64,000 nucleotides of DNA from G963704535 sp963704535 (GTDB lineage Bacteria; Chloroflexota; Chloroflexia; Chloroflexales; Roseiflexaceae): contig OY969916.1 in the NCBI GenBank assembly GCA_963704535.1, forward strand, positions 2,108,001 to 2,172,000, written 5' to 3'. The position numbers were made by a program, and so were the translations under genes. Shown piece after piece: positions 42,600 through 50,975 of this stretch. The notes beneath the pieces were generated by a model. That model was not told where the DNA came from, ran no database searches, and was given only the letters and a program-made list of their open reading frames with translations. How positions within the stretch are numbered: position 1 is the stretch's first letter; every line of letters begins with the position of its first letter.

Positions 42600-42890
42600 G
42601 CACCTGTAGGGCCGGCCCTCCGAGGCCGCCCGCCCATCGCCGCCCCGACCGCGCACGCACTACCCATCGCCGCCCCGAACGCGCACGCACTACCCATCGC
42701 CGCCCCGAACGCGCACGCACCACCAATCGCCGCCCCGAACGCGCACGCATCACACGCCTATCGCCGCCCTGACCGCGCACGCACCATGCACCATGGCCGC
42801 CCTGACCGCGCTGGCATTGCCCGCCCGTGGCCGCCCTGACCGCGCACGCATCACCCGCCCGTGGCTACCGTGACCGCGCATCTCCGAGGG
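42600..42890. repeat. 30-bp tandem repeat array
   Basis: Unit CCCATCGCCGCCCCGAACGC-GCACGCACTA, about five copies between 42631 and 42780, then diverged units containing CCGCCCTGACCGCGCACGCA. A GGGCCGGCCCTCCGAGGCC module precedes the array. The 522-bp gap between GT2 and HisC holds this array, with no gene seen. Confidence 0.85.
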
Positions 42891-42970
42891 GGCGGATAGC
42901 CACGCATCACGATGAGCGGATAGGGAGCGGATAGTCACGTTTCACGCAAATGGTAAATCGCAAAGGAATC

Positions 42971-44176
42971 ATGGTTATGCCCTCAGTCGCCCACTTGCTG
43001 CGCCCTGACATCGCGTCGCTGGAGCCCTACACCCCGGTGGTGCCACTCGACGTGCTGGCCGCCCGCCTGGGCTTGCCGGTCGAGCGCATCGTCAAGCTCG
43101 ACGCCAATGAGAACCCTTACGGTCCTTCGCCACGGGCCATGGCGGCGCTGGCCGCGCTCGACGGCCGCAGCGAGGCGGCGATCTACCCCGACCCGGACCA
43201 CACGCTGCTGCGGGCCGCGTTGAGCGAGTACACCGGCCAGCCGCCCGGTCGGATCATCTGCGGCGTCGGCTCCGACGAGATCATCGACATCCTCATACGC
43301 GCGTTCATCCAGCCGGGCGATACGATCGTCGATTGCCCGCCCACGTTCGGCATGTACGCGTTCCTGGGCGGGGTCGCCGCCGCGCGCATGGTCAACGTGG
43401 CGCGCGATGAGGCGTTCGACCTCGACTTGGAGGGCATCGCGGAAGCGGCTGAACGCGGCGCCCGGCTGCTGTTCGTCGCCGCGCCAAACAACCCGACCGG
43501 CAACCCGCTCCCGCGCGCCGCCGTCGAGCGGCTGCTTGAGTTGCCGCTGCTGGTGGTGGTCGACGAAGCCTACGCCGAGTTCGCCGGGGCTAGCGTGATC
43601 GATCTGGTCGGGCGGTTCCCGAATCTGGTGGTACTACGCACGTTCAGCAAGTGGGCCGGGCTGGCCGGGCTACGTATCGGCTACGGGCTGGTCCACGAGG
43701 AGCTGATCGGGCACCTCTGGAAGATCAAGCAGCCCTACAACGTCAATGTCGCCGCCCAGGCCGCCGCGCTGGCTTCACTAGCCGACCTGCCCTACCTGCG
43801 CGGCAACGTGGCGCGGATCATCGCCGAGCGCGATCGGCTCCACGCGGCCTTGCGGGCGCTGCCGGGGCTGCACATTTACCCAAGCCAAGCCAACTTCCTG
43901 CTGTGCCGGCTCACTTCGACCACGCAACACGCAACACGCAACACGCAACACGCAACACGCAACACGCAACACGCAACAAGCGGTGATGACGACGGACCAC
44001 GGACAACTGACCACGGACAACCCGCACTGGCCCTCAAGGACGCCCTGATGCGCCGCGGCATCCTGGTGCGCTACTACGACAAGCCAGGGCTGGCCGACTG
44101 CATTCGAATCAGCATCGGCACCCCGGAGCAGAACGACGCGCTGCTGGCGGCGCTGACCGAGCTGCTGTCCAGATGA
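42971..44176 (+). CDS. hisC: histidinol-phosphate aminotransferase with repeat insertion
   Basis: 401 aa from ATG 42971 (AAAGGA 5 nt upstream). Class II PLP aminotransferase: LDANENPYGPSP at the start, APNNPTGNP, VVDEAYAEFAG, and the PLP lysine in RTFSKWAGLAGLRIGYG. It converts imidazole-acetol phosphate to histidinol phosphate. Residues about 317-352 are encoded by eight CACGCAA 7-mers and two GGACAAC-type units (43921-44028), interrupting the C-terminal domain between NFLLCRL and ALKDALMRRG without breaking the frame. Confidence 0.93.
   Translation: MVMPSVAHLLRPDIASLEPYTPVVPLDVLAARLGLPVERIVKLDANENPYGPSPRAMAALAALDGRSEAAIYPDPDHTLLRAALSEYTGQPPGRIICGVGSDEIIDILIRAFIQPGDTIVDCPPTFGMYAFLGGVAAARMVNVARDEAFDLDLEGIAEAAERGARLLFVAAPNNPTGNPLPRAAVERLLELPLLVVVDEAYAEFAGASVIDLVGRFPNLVVLRTFSKWAGLAGLRIGYGLVHEELIGHLWKIKQPYNVNVAAQAAALASLADLPYLRGNVARIIAERDRLHAALRALPGLHIYPSQANFLLCRLTSTTQHATRNTQHATRNTQHATSGDDDGPRTTDHGQPALALKDALMRRGILVRYYDKPGLADCIRISIGTPEQNDALLAALTELLSR
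43921..44028. repeat. CACGCAA 7-mer array inside hisC
   Basis: Eight perfect CACGCAA units (43921-43976) followed by GACCACGGACAACTGACCAC-GGACAAC. Both modules occur elsewhere between genes. Confidence 0.95.
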
Positions 44177-44278
44177 ATAATCTTTCATCCGAAATGGCCG
44201 AATCGATGAATAACTTTTCATCCCCGGCGGCGGTCTATATGAACCTGGAAGAACGTGGTAGGAGAAGGAGAAGGAGTA

Positions 44279-45063
44279 ATGTCATCTGAGTCGTTGCGCG
44301 ATCTGCGCGACTTCGCCGCCGACCTGGCCTGGCAGGCCGGCAAACTGACCCTACGCTACTTTCAGACTGATCTGACGCCTGAGCTCAAGGAGGATCAGTC
44401 GCCGGTGACGGCCGCCGACCGCGCGTCGGAGCGGCTGATGCGCGAGCTGATCGAGGCTCGCTACCCCAGACCACAGCATCCTCGGTGAGGAGGAGGGTGA
44501 GACTCGCCCCGGCGCGACCTACCGCTGGATCCTCGACCCGATCGACGGCACCAAGACCTTTGTGCGCGGCGTACCGCTCTATGCTGTGCTGGTGGGCCTG
44601 GAGCGCGACGGCGCGGCGGTCGTCGGCGCGCTCAACCTACCGGCGCTCGACGAGCTGGCGGTCGCGGCCAGCGGCGAGGGCTGCTCCTGGAATGGCCGGC
44701 GCGCGCGTGTCTCGAACGTGGCCACGCTGCGCGAGGGGCTGCTGCTGTGCAGCGATGTCGGGAGCATGGCCCCATACGGGCGCCAGGCCGCCTACGACCG
44801 GATGGCCGACCGCAACCAAGCTCCAGCGCACCTGGGGCGACGCCTACGGCTACCTGCTGGTGGCCACCGGCCGCGCCGAAGTCATGCTCGACCCGATCGT
44901 CAGCCCGTGGGACTGCGCGGCGGTGCTGCCGGTGCTCACCGAGGCCGGCGGCACCTTCACCGACTGGGGCGGCACGCCCACGATCCACGCCGGCGAGGCC
45001 ATGGCGACCAATGGGCTGGTGTTCGAGGAATTGCTGGCCTTGGTCGGGGAGCGCACTGTCTAA
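44279..45063 (+). pseudogene. inositol-monophosphatase family (histidinol-phosphatase-like), two frameshifts
   Basis: ATG 44279 with GAAGGAG before it. Reads as an IMPase protein across three frames: DLAWQAGKLTLRYFQTDL, GEEEGETRPG, the metal motif LDPIDGTKTFVRGVP, WGDAYGYLLVATGRAE and SPWDCAAVLPVLTEAGG. Extra bases are likely at about 44470 (TACCCCAG for TACCCAG) and 44816 (CGCAACCAAG for CGCACCAAG). Without them the protein would be 260 aa. Next to hisC, it is likely histidinol-phosphate phosphatase. Sequencing error is possible. Confidence 0.87.
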
Positions 45064-45120
45064 AAAGGGGGGTTTGAGAAAACAGCCCCCTTAAGAACCC
45101 CTTTCCACAACGAACTGCGA
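45061..45120. repeat. REP-like element H
   Basis: AAAAAGGGGGGTTTGAGAAA-ACAGCCCCCTTAAGAACCCC-TTTCCACAACGAA starts at the phosphatase stop codon. Confidence 0.8.
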
Positions 45121-45176
45121 GCAACACACTCATACTTTCCAGCCATCCTCTTAAGTATCAGTAGAAAAGGGATATC

Positions 45177-46712
45177 ATGATAGCCACAGGACCAAACACC
45201 CTCCGTCAACGCGCCCGAGCGATGCTTCATAATGCCTGCTTCGGCGATATGGGCCACTCCGAGTACGACGCTGCCTGGATCGCCCGCGTGCCGCTCCCTG
45301 GAACCACCCGGCCGGCTTTCCCCGAGGTGCTGCGGGTCGTCGATGAAACTCAGCGACCGGATGGAAGCTGGGGGTCGGAGATCGATTATGCTTCAGCACG
45401 AATCACATCGACCCTGGCCTCAGTACTGGCGCTCCTGGAGTTCGACCGCAGCCCGTCGGTGTGGGCACGCGCCGAGGCCGGCGCCGCCTATGTGCGCCGG
45501 ACCTGGCCGCGCCTGCGCGAGGCGCCGCTCACGATCGGGTTTGAACTGATCGCCGGGGCGCTGCTCGACGAGGCATGCCAGGCCGGCCTGGGGCTGGGGG
45601 AGCTGCGCCAGGAGGCCGCCGCGCTGCGCGCCCAGAAGCTGGCGCGCGTTCCACGGGCGAAGCTGTACGACCCACGGCTCAGCGTGAGCTTCTCACTCGA
45701 ATTTCTGGGCGACGACCTCGATCTTGAGCAGGCGCGCCGGCTCCAGCTTCCTAACGGCGCCCTTGGGGCCACCCCCGCCCCGACCGCCTATTACGCCCGC
45801 AAGACTGGCGACCCAGCCGCGTACACCTATCTGCGTAATGTCGTCGAGACCTTCGGCCCCGCCAACATCCCGTATGGCATGCCCGCGACGCTCTGGATTC
45901 GCACCTGGATGCTGCACCACCTCCAGCACGGCGGGCTGCTGAACGACCTGGAAGATGCCGCGCGGCCCCACCTGGAGTTCATCCACCAACACCTCGGGCC
46001 GCAGGGGATGAGCTGGTCCGAGGCGCTTACCTATGGCGACTCCGATAATACCGCGGTCGCCGTGACCCTGATGCACGATTACGGGTTCCCGGTCGACTGG
46101 GCCTGGCTCCAGCAGTACGAGCACGACCAGGGCTTTATCTGCTTCCCGGCCGAGAATGGACCGTCGACGAGCGCATGCGCCCACGTGCTGCTGGCGATCT
46201 GTGGCCGGCCCTACCCCAACAACGTGATGGCGGCCGGCAAGGCCGCGAAGTTCTTGCTCGATCACCGCGTCGATGGGGCGTACTGGGTCGATAAGTGGCA
46301 TAGCTCGCCGTTCTATGTGACATCGCACGCGATCCGGGCGCTGCTGCTCTGGAACCCACTCGTGGCTGAACCGTCGATTGGCTGGCTGTTGCGCACGCAG
46401 CGGCCCGATGGCTCCTGGGGCCACTTCGGGTGTGGAACCGCCGAAGAAACGGCCTACAGCCTGCACGCCCTGGCGGCATTTCACGATGCCGGCGGGTACG
46501 TCGATCCGCTGGTCTTTCAGCGTGCTATGGCCTTCCTGGAGCCGTTCGACGGCAGCGAGCCGCCATCCGCGCATCCGCGCCTGTGGATCGCCAAGACGCT
46601 CTACCGACCGCTGTACGTGATCCGGTCGGCGGTGCTGGCGGCTCAGGCACTTTCGCACAGAATTCTGGAGCAGTGCGGAGTTGAGCCGTCACTCGCACTC
46701 GCATTTGTATAG
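45177..46712 (+). CDS. class II diterpene cyclase-like protein
   Basis: 511 aa, a two-domain alpha-barrel terpene cyclase. QW-type repeats are TQRPDGSWG near residue 58 and again near 405. The protonating motif is GDSDNTAVAV: class II enzymes have DxDDTA, so the last Asp is Asn here while the central catalytic Asp remains. Length fits bacterial copalyl/kolavenyl diphosphate synthases, which fold geranylgeranyl diphosphate into bicyclic products. AAAGGG precedes the ATG. The next gene may be the class I partner. Confidence 0.82.
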   Translation: MIATGPNTLRQRARAMLHNACFGDMGHSEYDAAWIARVPLPGTTRPAFPEVLRVVDETQRPDGSWGSEIDYASARITSTLASVLALLEFDRSPSVWARAEAGAAYVRRTWPRLREAPLTIGFELIAGALLDEACQAGLGLGELRQEAAALRAQKLARVPRAKLYDPRLSVSFSLEFLGDDLDLEQARRLQLPNGALGATPAPTAYYARKTGDPAAYTYLRNVVETFGPANIPYGMPATLWIRTWMLHHLQHGGLLNDLEDAARPHLEFIHQHLGPQGMSWSEALTYGDSDNTAVAVTLMHDYGFPVDWAWLQQYEHDQGFICFPAENGPSTSACAHVLLAICGRPYPNNVMAAGKAAKFLLDHRVDGAYWVDKWHSSPFYVTSHAIRALLLWNPLVAEPSIGWLLRTQRPDGSWGHFGCGTAEETAYSLHALAAFHDAGGYVDPLVFQRAMAFLEPFDGSEPPSAHPRLWIAKTLYRPLYVIRSAVLAAQALSHRILEQCGVEPSLALAFV

Positions 46713-46714
46713 CA

Positions 46715-46800
46715 AGGTTGGTTTGTCGCCGAAGTTTCGTGGTGGAGGGGGGTTCTTGAGGGGGCAACCCCTCAAACTCCCCCTTTTCAGACGGCCTCTT
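46715..46800. repeat. REP-like element H
   Basis: GTCGCCGAAGTTTCGTGGTG, GGGGGGTTCTTGAGGGGG and CCCTCAAACTCCCCCTTTTC, then AGACGGCCTC. It separates the two terpene genes; CTTCGTGGT 9-mers follow. Confidence 0.85.
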
Positions 46801-46842
46801 CGTGGTCTTCGTACCTTCGTGCTCTTCGTGGTAAAACTACTG

Positions 46843-47850
46843 GTGTATTTACGACAGAATGGGGTGGGGTTTTTGGCAGATCATCATCATCCGTTGTTGC
46901 GGCGCGCATATGCACAGGTGGCGACGCACACGCGGGCCAGCCGCGGCGACGCCTACCTGCAAGCAGCCGCCCGTATCCTTGGCGCACTTGCCGATGTGCT
47001 GGGTGCTCCGTGGGAATTTGTCCATATCGTCGTCATCGCCGGCATTGTCGTCGACGAGCTGTTTGAGCAGACAACGATGCTCGCGGAGGTCGAGGCGTTC
47101 ACCGCGCGGCTCGAACGGCTGGCCGATATGTCTGAGGCGCAGGCGTATCTTGGCGTGAGCGAGCGACAGCCTGAGCCATGGCCGCTCGCCGATGCGGCGT
47201 GCATTCCGATTGCGTTTCAAACGCTCGGGGCGGCTGCTCTTGCACAGCCGCTGGCGGGGGAATGGCTAGCGCAGTGGCGATCGGCGCTCACAGCCAATGT
47301 GCGGCACGAGGCCAAGCTTCAGCGGCTGCGGCTTACGGATGGGGCATCGCTGGTCGCCCCGCCGGCCGACATGCGTACCTTTGAGCACGCGGTCGCCGAC
47401 TACCTGCTGCATTTCTCCGCGACGCAAGCGCTGGTCGTGACACTGGTCGGTATCTTTCCCACCGTCTCCCAACCCACCAGCGCTTTGCTTGAGCGCTATG
47501 TACCGCTGCTGAAGCTGATCGAGCCGCTGTTTCGCCTTTCCACCGATCTGCGCGTTAACTTGGAGGAGTCGGCCAATAGCGGCATGTTCGCCACCGCGAG
47601 AACGCAGGGAATCGCGCTTTCCGAGGCCCGCCGTTCGCTCCAGGACGCCGTCACTCTATGCCGGCTTGAGGAGCGATTGCTGGCCCACTGGGACGAACTT
47701 GCGCTGACCACACGCGAGCGGGTCGCGCAGCACCTGGCGCAGCCGGGCGCCCAGGCCGAAGACGAGCGGCTCCGGGCGCTGGCCGACACGCTGCTGAAGA
47801 CCTGCGCGATGTATCGGAACATGCATGGTAGCGCGCATGGGGTAGAATAG
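46843..47850 (+). CDS. possible class I terpene synthase-like protein
   Basis: 335 aa, all-helical by pattern. The start is uncertain; GTG 46843 is chosen as the first start after the repeats. An acidic segment VVIAGIVVDELFEQTTM might correspond to the first metal-binding motif, and LSTDLRVNLEESANSGMF to the second (NSE-like), but both are weak. Evidence is mostly context: it directly follows a class II diterpene cyclase. In Herpetosiphon a comparable pair makes a kolavane-type alcohol. It could instead be an unrelated helical protein. Confidence 0.45.
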   Translation: MYLRQNGVGFLADHHHPLLRRAYAQVATHTRASRGDAYLQAAARILGALADVLGAPWEFVHIVVIAGIVVDELFEQTTMLAEVEAFTARLERLADMSEAQAYLGVSERQPEPWPLADAACIPIAFQTLGAAALAQPLAGEWLAQWRSALTANVRHEAKLQRLRLTDGASLVAPPADMRTFEHAVADYLLHFSATQALVVTLVGIFPTVSQPTSALLERYVPLLKLIEPLFRLSTDLRVNLEESANSGMFATARTQGIALSEARRSLQDAVTLCRLEERLLAHWDELALTTRERVAQHLAQPGAQAEDERLRALADTLLKTCAMYRNMHGSAHGVE

Positions 47851-47879
47851 ACCTCGGCAAGCAGGCGCACCGGCAACCA

Positions 47880-47935
47880 ATGTGGGTGGGGTTATTCTTG
47901 AGGGGCGACCCCCTCAAACTCCCCCTTTTTCGCGC
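47880..47935. repeat. REP-like element H, short
   Basis: GTGGGTGGGGTTATTCTTGA-GGGGCGACCCCCTCAAACTC-CCCCTTTTT directly upstream of the kinase gene. Confidence 0.75.
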
Positions 47936-47946
47936 TGAGACACTCC

Positions 47947-49878
47947 ATGCTGATCTGCCTTGACCAACGGACCGATACCGGCTGCGGCGCCGAGAACCGC
48001 GACTCGGCCCGGCACTGCGGCCAGTGCGGGGCGTCGCTGCGCTTCGCGCTGGCGCTCTACGACGCTGGCACACAACTCGGCCACTACCGCGTCCTGCGGG
48101 TGCTGGGGCACGGCGGCGCCGGCGCCGTGTACGAGGCCGAGGTTCTGGGCCGGCCGGCGGTGCGGGTGGCGCTCAAAGAGACCTTCGACCAGGCCAATAT
48201 CAGCAGCTTTCAAGCTGAGTTCGCGGCCCTGCACCGGCTGGCCCACTCCAACCTGCCCGGCTACCACCAGGTGTTCGAGCGCGACGGCAAGGGCTATTTG
48301 ATCATGGAGCTGGTTCCCGGCCAGAGTCTCCAGGCCCTGCTCGACAAGCGTGGCGGCCCGCTGCCGGAGTCCCAGGTGCTCGACTATGCGCTCCAGATCT
48401 GCGATGTGCTCAAATATCTCCATGGCCAGCAGCCGCCGCTCCTGCACCGCGATATTAAGCCGGCCAACATCCGGCTCACGCCGGAGGGGCGGATCAAACT
48501 GGTCGATTTTGGGTTGCTCAAGCAGGGCGCCCAGCGAACCCGGCGGACCATTCGCGGCTTTGGGACGCCGGCCTATGCGCCGGTCGAGCAGTACGGCGGC
48601 GATGGGCGCCACACCGACGCGCGCAGCAATATCTACAGTCTGGGCGCGACGCTCTATCACCTGCTGACCGGCCAGGAGCCGCCCCCGGCGACCGCGCGCA
48701 TCGCCGTCTCGCCCGATCCTCTGGCACCGCCGCGCCAACTCAACCCCGGCCTTTCACAGCGCGCGGCTGATGTGATCACGGCGGCAATGAGCCTGGCCCA
48801 GAAGGATCGCTACCCGGATGCGGCGACGCTGCAGCGGGCGCTGCTGGGGCACGCGGCGCCCGCCCCGCTGCCCGGCCTGGCCGCTCCCACGGTGCCGAGC
48901 CTGACGGTCAGCGCGATGCCATTATGCGCGCTAGACCGCTCCCGCGATAGTATCATGGGCATCGCCTGGAGCCCCGATGGGCTGACGCTGGCCGCCGGGT
49001 GCCGCGATGGAGCCGTCCGCCTGTGGAGCGTGGGCAACGGTAAGCTGCTCCAGGATCTGTATGGTCACACCGATGTCGTCACGGGCGTGGCCTACAGCCC
49101 CGATGGACAACTGCTCGCCAGCGGGAGTGTCGATGGGGCGGTGCGGGTGTGGCGGACCTCGGATTGGAGCCAGATGGCCGAGCTGTCCTGGCGTGTCGGC
49201 CAGAGCACCTGCGTGGCGTTTAGCCCGAATGGGCAGGTGCTGGCCGGCGGCAGCGTGGAGGGGGCGATCAATCTGTGGCTGCTGCGGGATGGCGGCGCGC
49301 ACAGCGCCAGCGTCTGGCCACTGAAGCACCGTGGTGGCGTCTCCAGCTTGGCGTGGAGCGCCGACGGGCAGGTGCTGGTCAGCGGGGGGATGGCGGGGAC
49401 GCTGCACCTGTGGCAGGTGGGGCAGGGCACCTCAATCGGCATGCCGGAGGGCCACACGGCCGCTGTCACCAGCCTGGCGTGGAGCCCCGACGGCATGGTG
49501 CTGGCGAGCGCCGACGCGGGCGGTACGGTGGTGCTGCGCCGGCTCGACTACGAGGAGGTGGTGCCGGTGTCCTTCGCCGATCTAGGCGGCCAGCAATTCG
49601 AGATGCGGATCGTCGATTGCTCGGTGCGACATGTCCTGCGCGGGCATGTTGGGGAAATCGCCTGTGTGGCGTGGCGACCAGACGGCCGGCTGCTGGCCAC
49701 GTGCGGCCGCGACACGACCGTACGCCTCTGGGATACCGAGACCGGCGCCCTGCTCCAGATCCTATCATCGCATACTGATGGTGTGCGTTGCGTGGCTTGG
49801 AGCCCCGACGGCGGGCTGCTCGCCAGCGCGGGCTGGGACAAGGCGGTGCTGCTGTGGGAACTGACGGAGGGGCGATAA
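47947..49878 (+). CDS. zinc-ribbon, Ser/Thr kinase and WD40 fusion protein
   Basis: 643 aa. Residues 4-30 have Cys pairs forming a zinc ribbon (TGCGAENRDSARHCGQCG). Residues about 45-300 are a Hanks-type kinase: LGHGGAGAVYEA, the Lys in VALKE, LLHRDIKPANIRL, and KLVDFGLLK. From about residue 335 there are seven WD40 blades (units like VAWSPDGLTLAAG-DGAVRLW). No transmembrane segment, so a cytoplasmic signalling scaffold is likely. No clear RBS is visible. A 61-bp hairpin follows its stop. Confidence 0.92.
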   Translation: MLICLDQRTDTGCGAENRDSARHCGQCGASLRFALALYDAGTQLGHYRVLRVLGHGGAGAVYEAEVLGRPAVRVALKETFDQANISSFQAEFAALHRLAHSNLPGYHQVFERDGKGYLIMELVPGQSLQALLDKRGGPLPESQVLDYALQICDVLKYLHGQQPPLLHRDIKPANIRLTPEGRIKLVDFGLLKQGAQRTRRTIRGFGTPAYAPVEQYGGDGRHTDARSNIYSLGATLYHLLTGQEPPPATARIAVSPDPLAPPRQLNPGLSQRAADVITAAMSLAQKDRYPDAATLQRALLGHAAPAPLPGLAAPTVPSLTVSAMPLCALDRSRDSIMGIAWSPDGLTLAAGCRDGAVRLWSVGNGKLLQDLYGHTDVVTGVAYSPDGQLLASGSVDGAVRVWRTSDWSQMAELSWRVGQSTCVAFSPNGQVLAGGSVEGAINLWLLRDGGAHSASVWPLKHRGGVSSLAWSADGQVLVSGGMAGTLHLWQVGQGTSIGMPEGHTAAVTSLAWSPDGMVLASADAGGTVVLRRLDYEEVVPVSFADLGGQQFEMRIVDCSVRHVLRGHVGEIACVAWRPDGRLLATCGRDTTVRLWDTETGALLQILSSHTDGVRCVAWSPDGGLLASAGWDKAVLLWELTEGR

Positions 49879-49886
49879 AGGACCTG

Positions 49887-49947
49887 TCATTGGTCAGTTG
49901 TCCGTTGTCAGTTGCGTCGCAACTGACAACGGACAACTGACCAATGA
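49887..49947. terminator. 29-bp perfect hairpin
   Basis: Arms 49887-49915 and 49919-49947 are perfectly complementary with a 3-nt loop; units are GGTCAGTTGTC and GTTGTCAGTTG. It has the same 29-3-29 architecture as 16313-16373 but another sequence. It separates two convergent genes. Confidence 0.8.
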
Positions 49948-49963
49948 CAATGTCTATTGGTGT

Positions 49964-50221
49964 TTAGCTCTCCGAGATGAACGGCTCGGATCGCGTCGGC
50001 GGTGTGGTGCTGGGGGTGTCGTAGGTGGGCGAGTCCATCCGGCGCGTCTCGCCGGTGAACGACTGGTCCGACTCGTACTGGTTACGCTGGCTGTTTATCT
50101 GTTCGTTGAGCCGGCCGCGCTGGTCGTGTACCCAGCTCTGGATCTTATCGCGGTTGCGCCAGGCCCACAGGCCACCGGCGGCGGCTAGTGCCATCAACGC
50201 GCTTTTGTTGCCCTTCACCAT
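49964..50221 (-). CDS. small membrane-anchored hypothetical protein, 85 aa
   Basis: ATG 50221 with AAGGAGGAA upstream. Residues 5-22 (KSALMALAAAGGLWAWRNR) form a short membrane anchor or signal. The remainder is polar, with NEQINSQRNQYE and Thr/Pro-rich DTPSTTPPTRSEP at the end. The pattern resembles small stress-response or surface-coat proteins, but no family is recognised. Confidence 0.7.
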   Translation of the reverse strand: MVKGNKSALMALAAAGGLWAWRNRDKIQSWVHDQRGRLNEQINSQRNQYESDQSFTGETRRMDSPTYDTPSTTPPTRSEPFISES

Positions 50222-50975
50222 AACATTCCTCCTTGTCGGTCTGCCCATGCGGGCAATGAGATTCCGGTGCTCATCGGAGCGCTGAACGCTCGTCGTCTCT
50301 CTATCATGCACGATGCGTACCACCAGCGTGGGTAGAGATAAATTTGGAGGGCGGCCCCTCCAAGCCTCCCCTTTCCCAAAGCGAAGTTGCGGAAGGCCGC
50401 GCCAAGATCGTCGTTTTCACCCAATGCAGACGCACCGTAGCCCTATCTATGGTATACTTGCTGGCACAATCTCCGCATTCATCCCCTCTCTATATCCGAG
50501 CGATGCGCTCGACCATATCGCCCAGCGCCTGATTAGCACCCAAGCGGTTCGCGATTAGCTAGGACCGCCATGTGGCGTATGGGCGCCTTTCATCCCATTG
50601 CCAACGAATCATAGCCGTGCAGCGTAGCGCACACGGGCGCTCTGTATGCACAACCACATCAGCCGCACCGGCGCGCGGGATGCCTACGTGCGCGCGTCGA
50701 TGATTCATATGCGGCTGGATGTGGTCCAGCCGCTCCGAGCCGCGTTGGCGCGGAAACGGATCAGCATTTCCGCGTGTTCGCATCTGAACTAATAGTGTGC
50801 CACATTTCTGGGACGAATCCTGACGGTGCGTGAGGCGAACCTGTGCTCTGAGCTGTGCTTAGAGGCTGCCTGAAAAGGGGGAGTTTGAGGGGCTGCCCCC
50901 TCAAGAACCCCTTTCCACCAGAACTTTTCAGACAGTATCTTAGACGTTCGCCAGGAAGAAAAAAGAGGATAGCGT
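50222..50975. other. 754-bp gap without a recognised gene
   Basis: Contains a diverged REP-like block (about 50330-50385) and a full element H at 50862-50943 (TGCCTGAAAAGGGGGAGTTT to AACTTTTCAGACAG). The middle, about 50390-50860, is of ordinary composition and shows only short frames without RBS. It may hold gene remnants that I cannot identify. Confidence 0.5.

Noticed and set aside
46681..46842. Longer N-terminus of the terpene-like protein starting at 46681
   Set aside because: The extra codons run through a REP-like element and CTTCGTGGT units.
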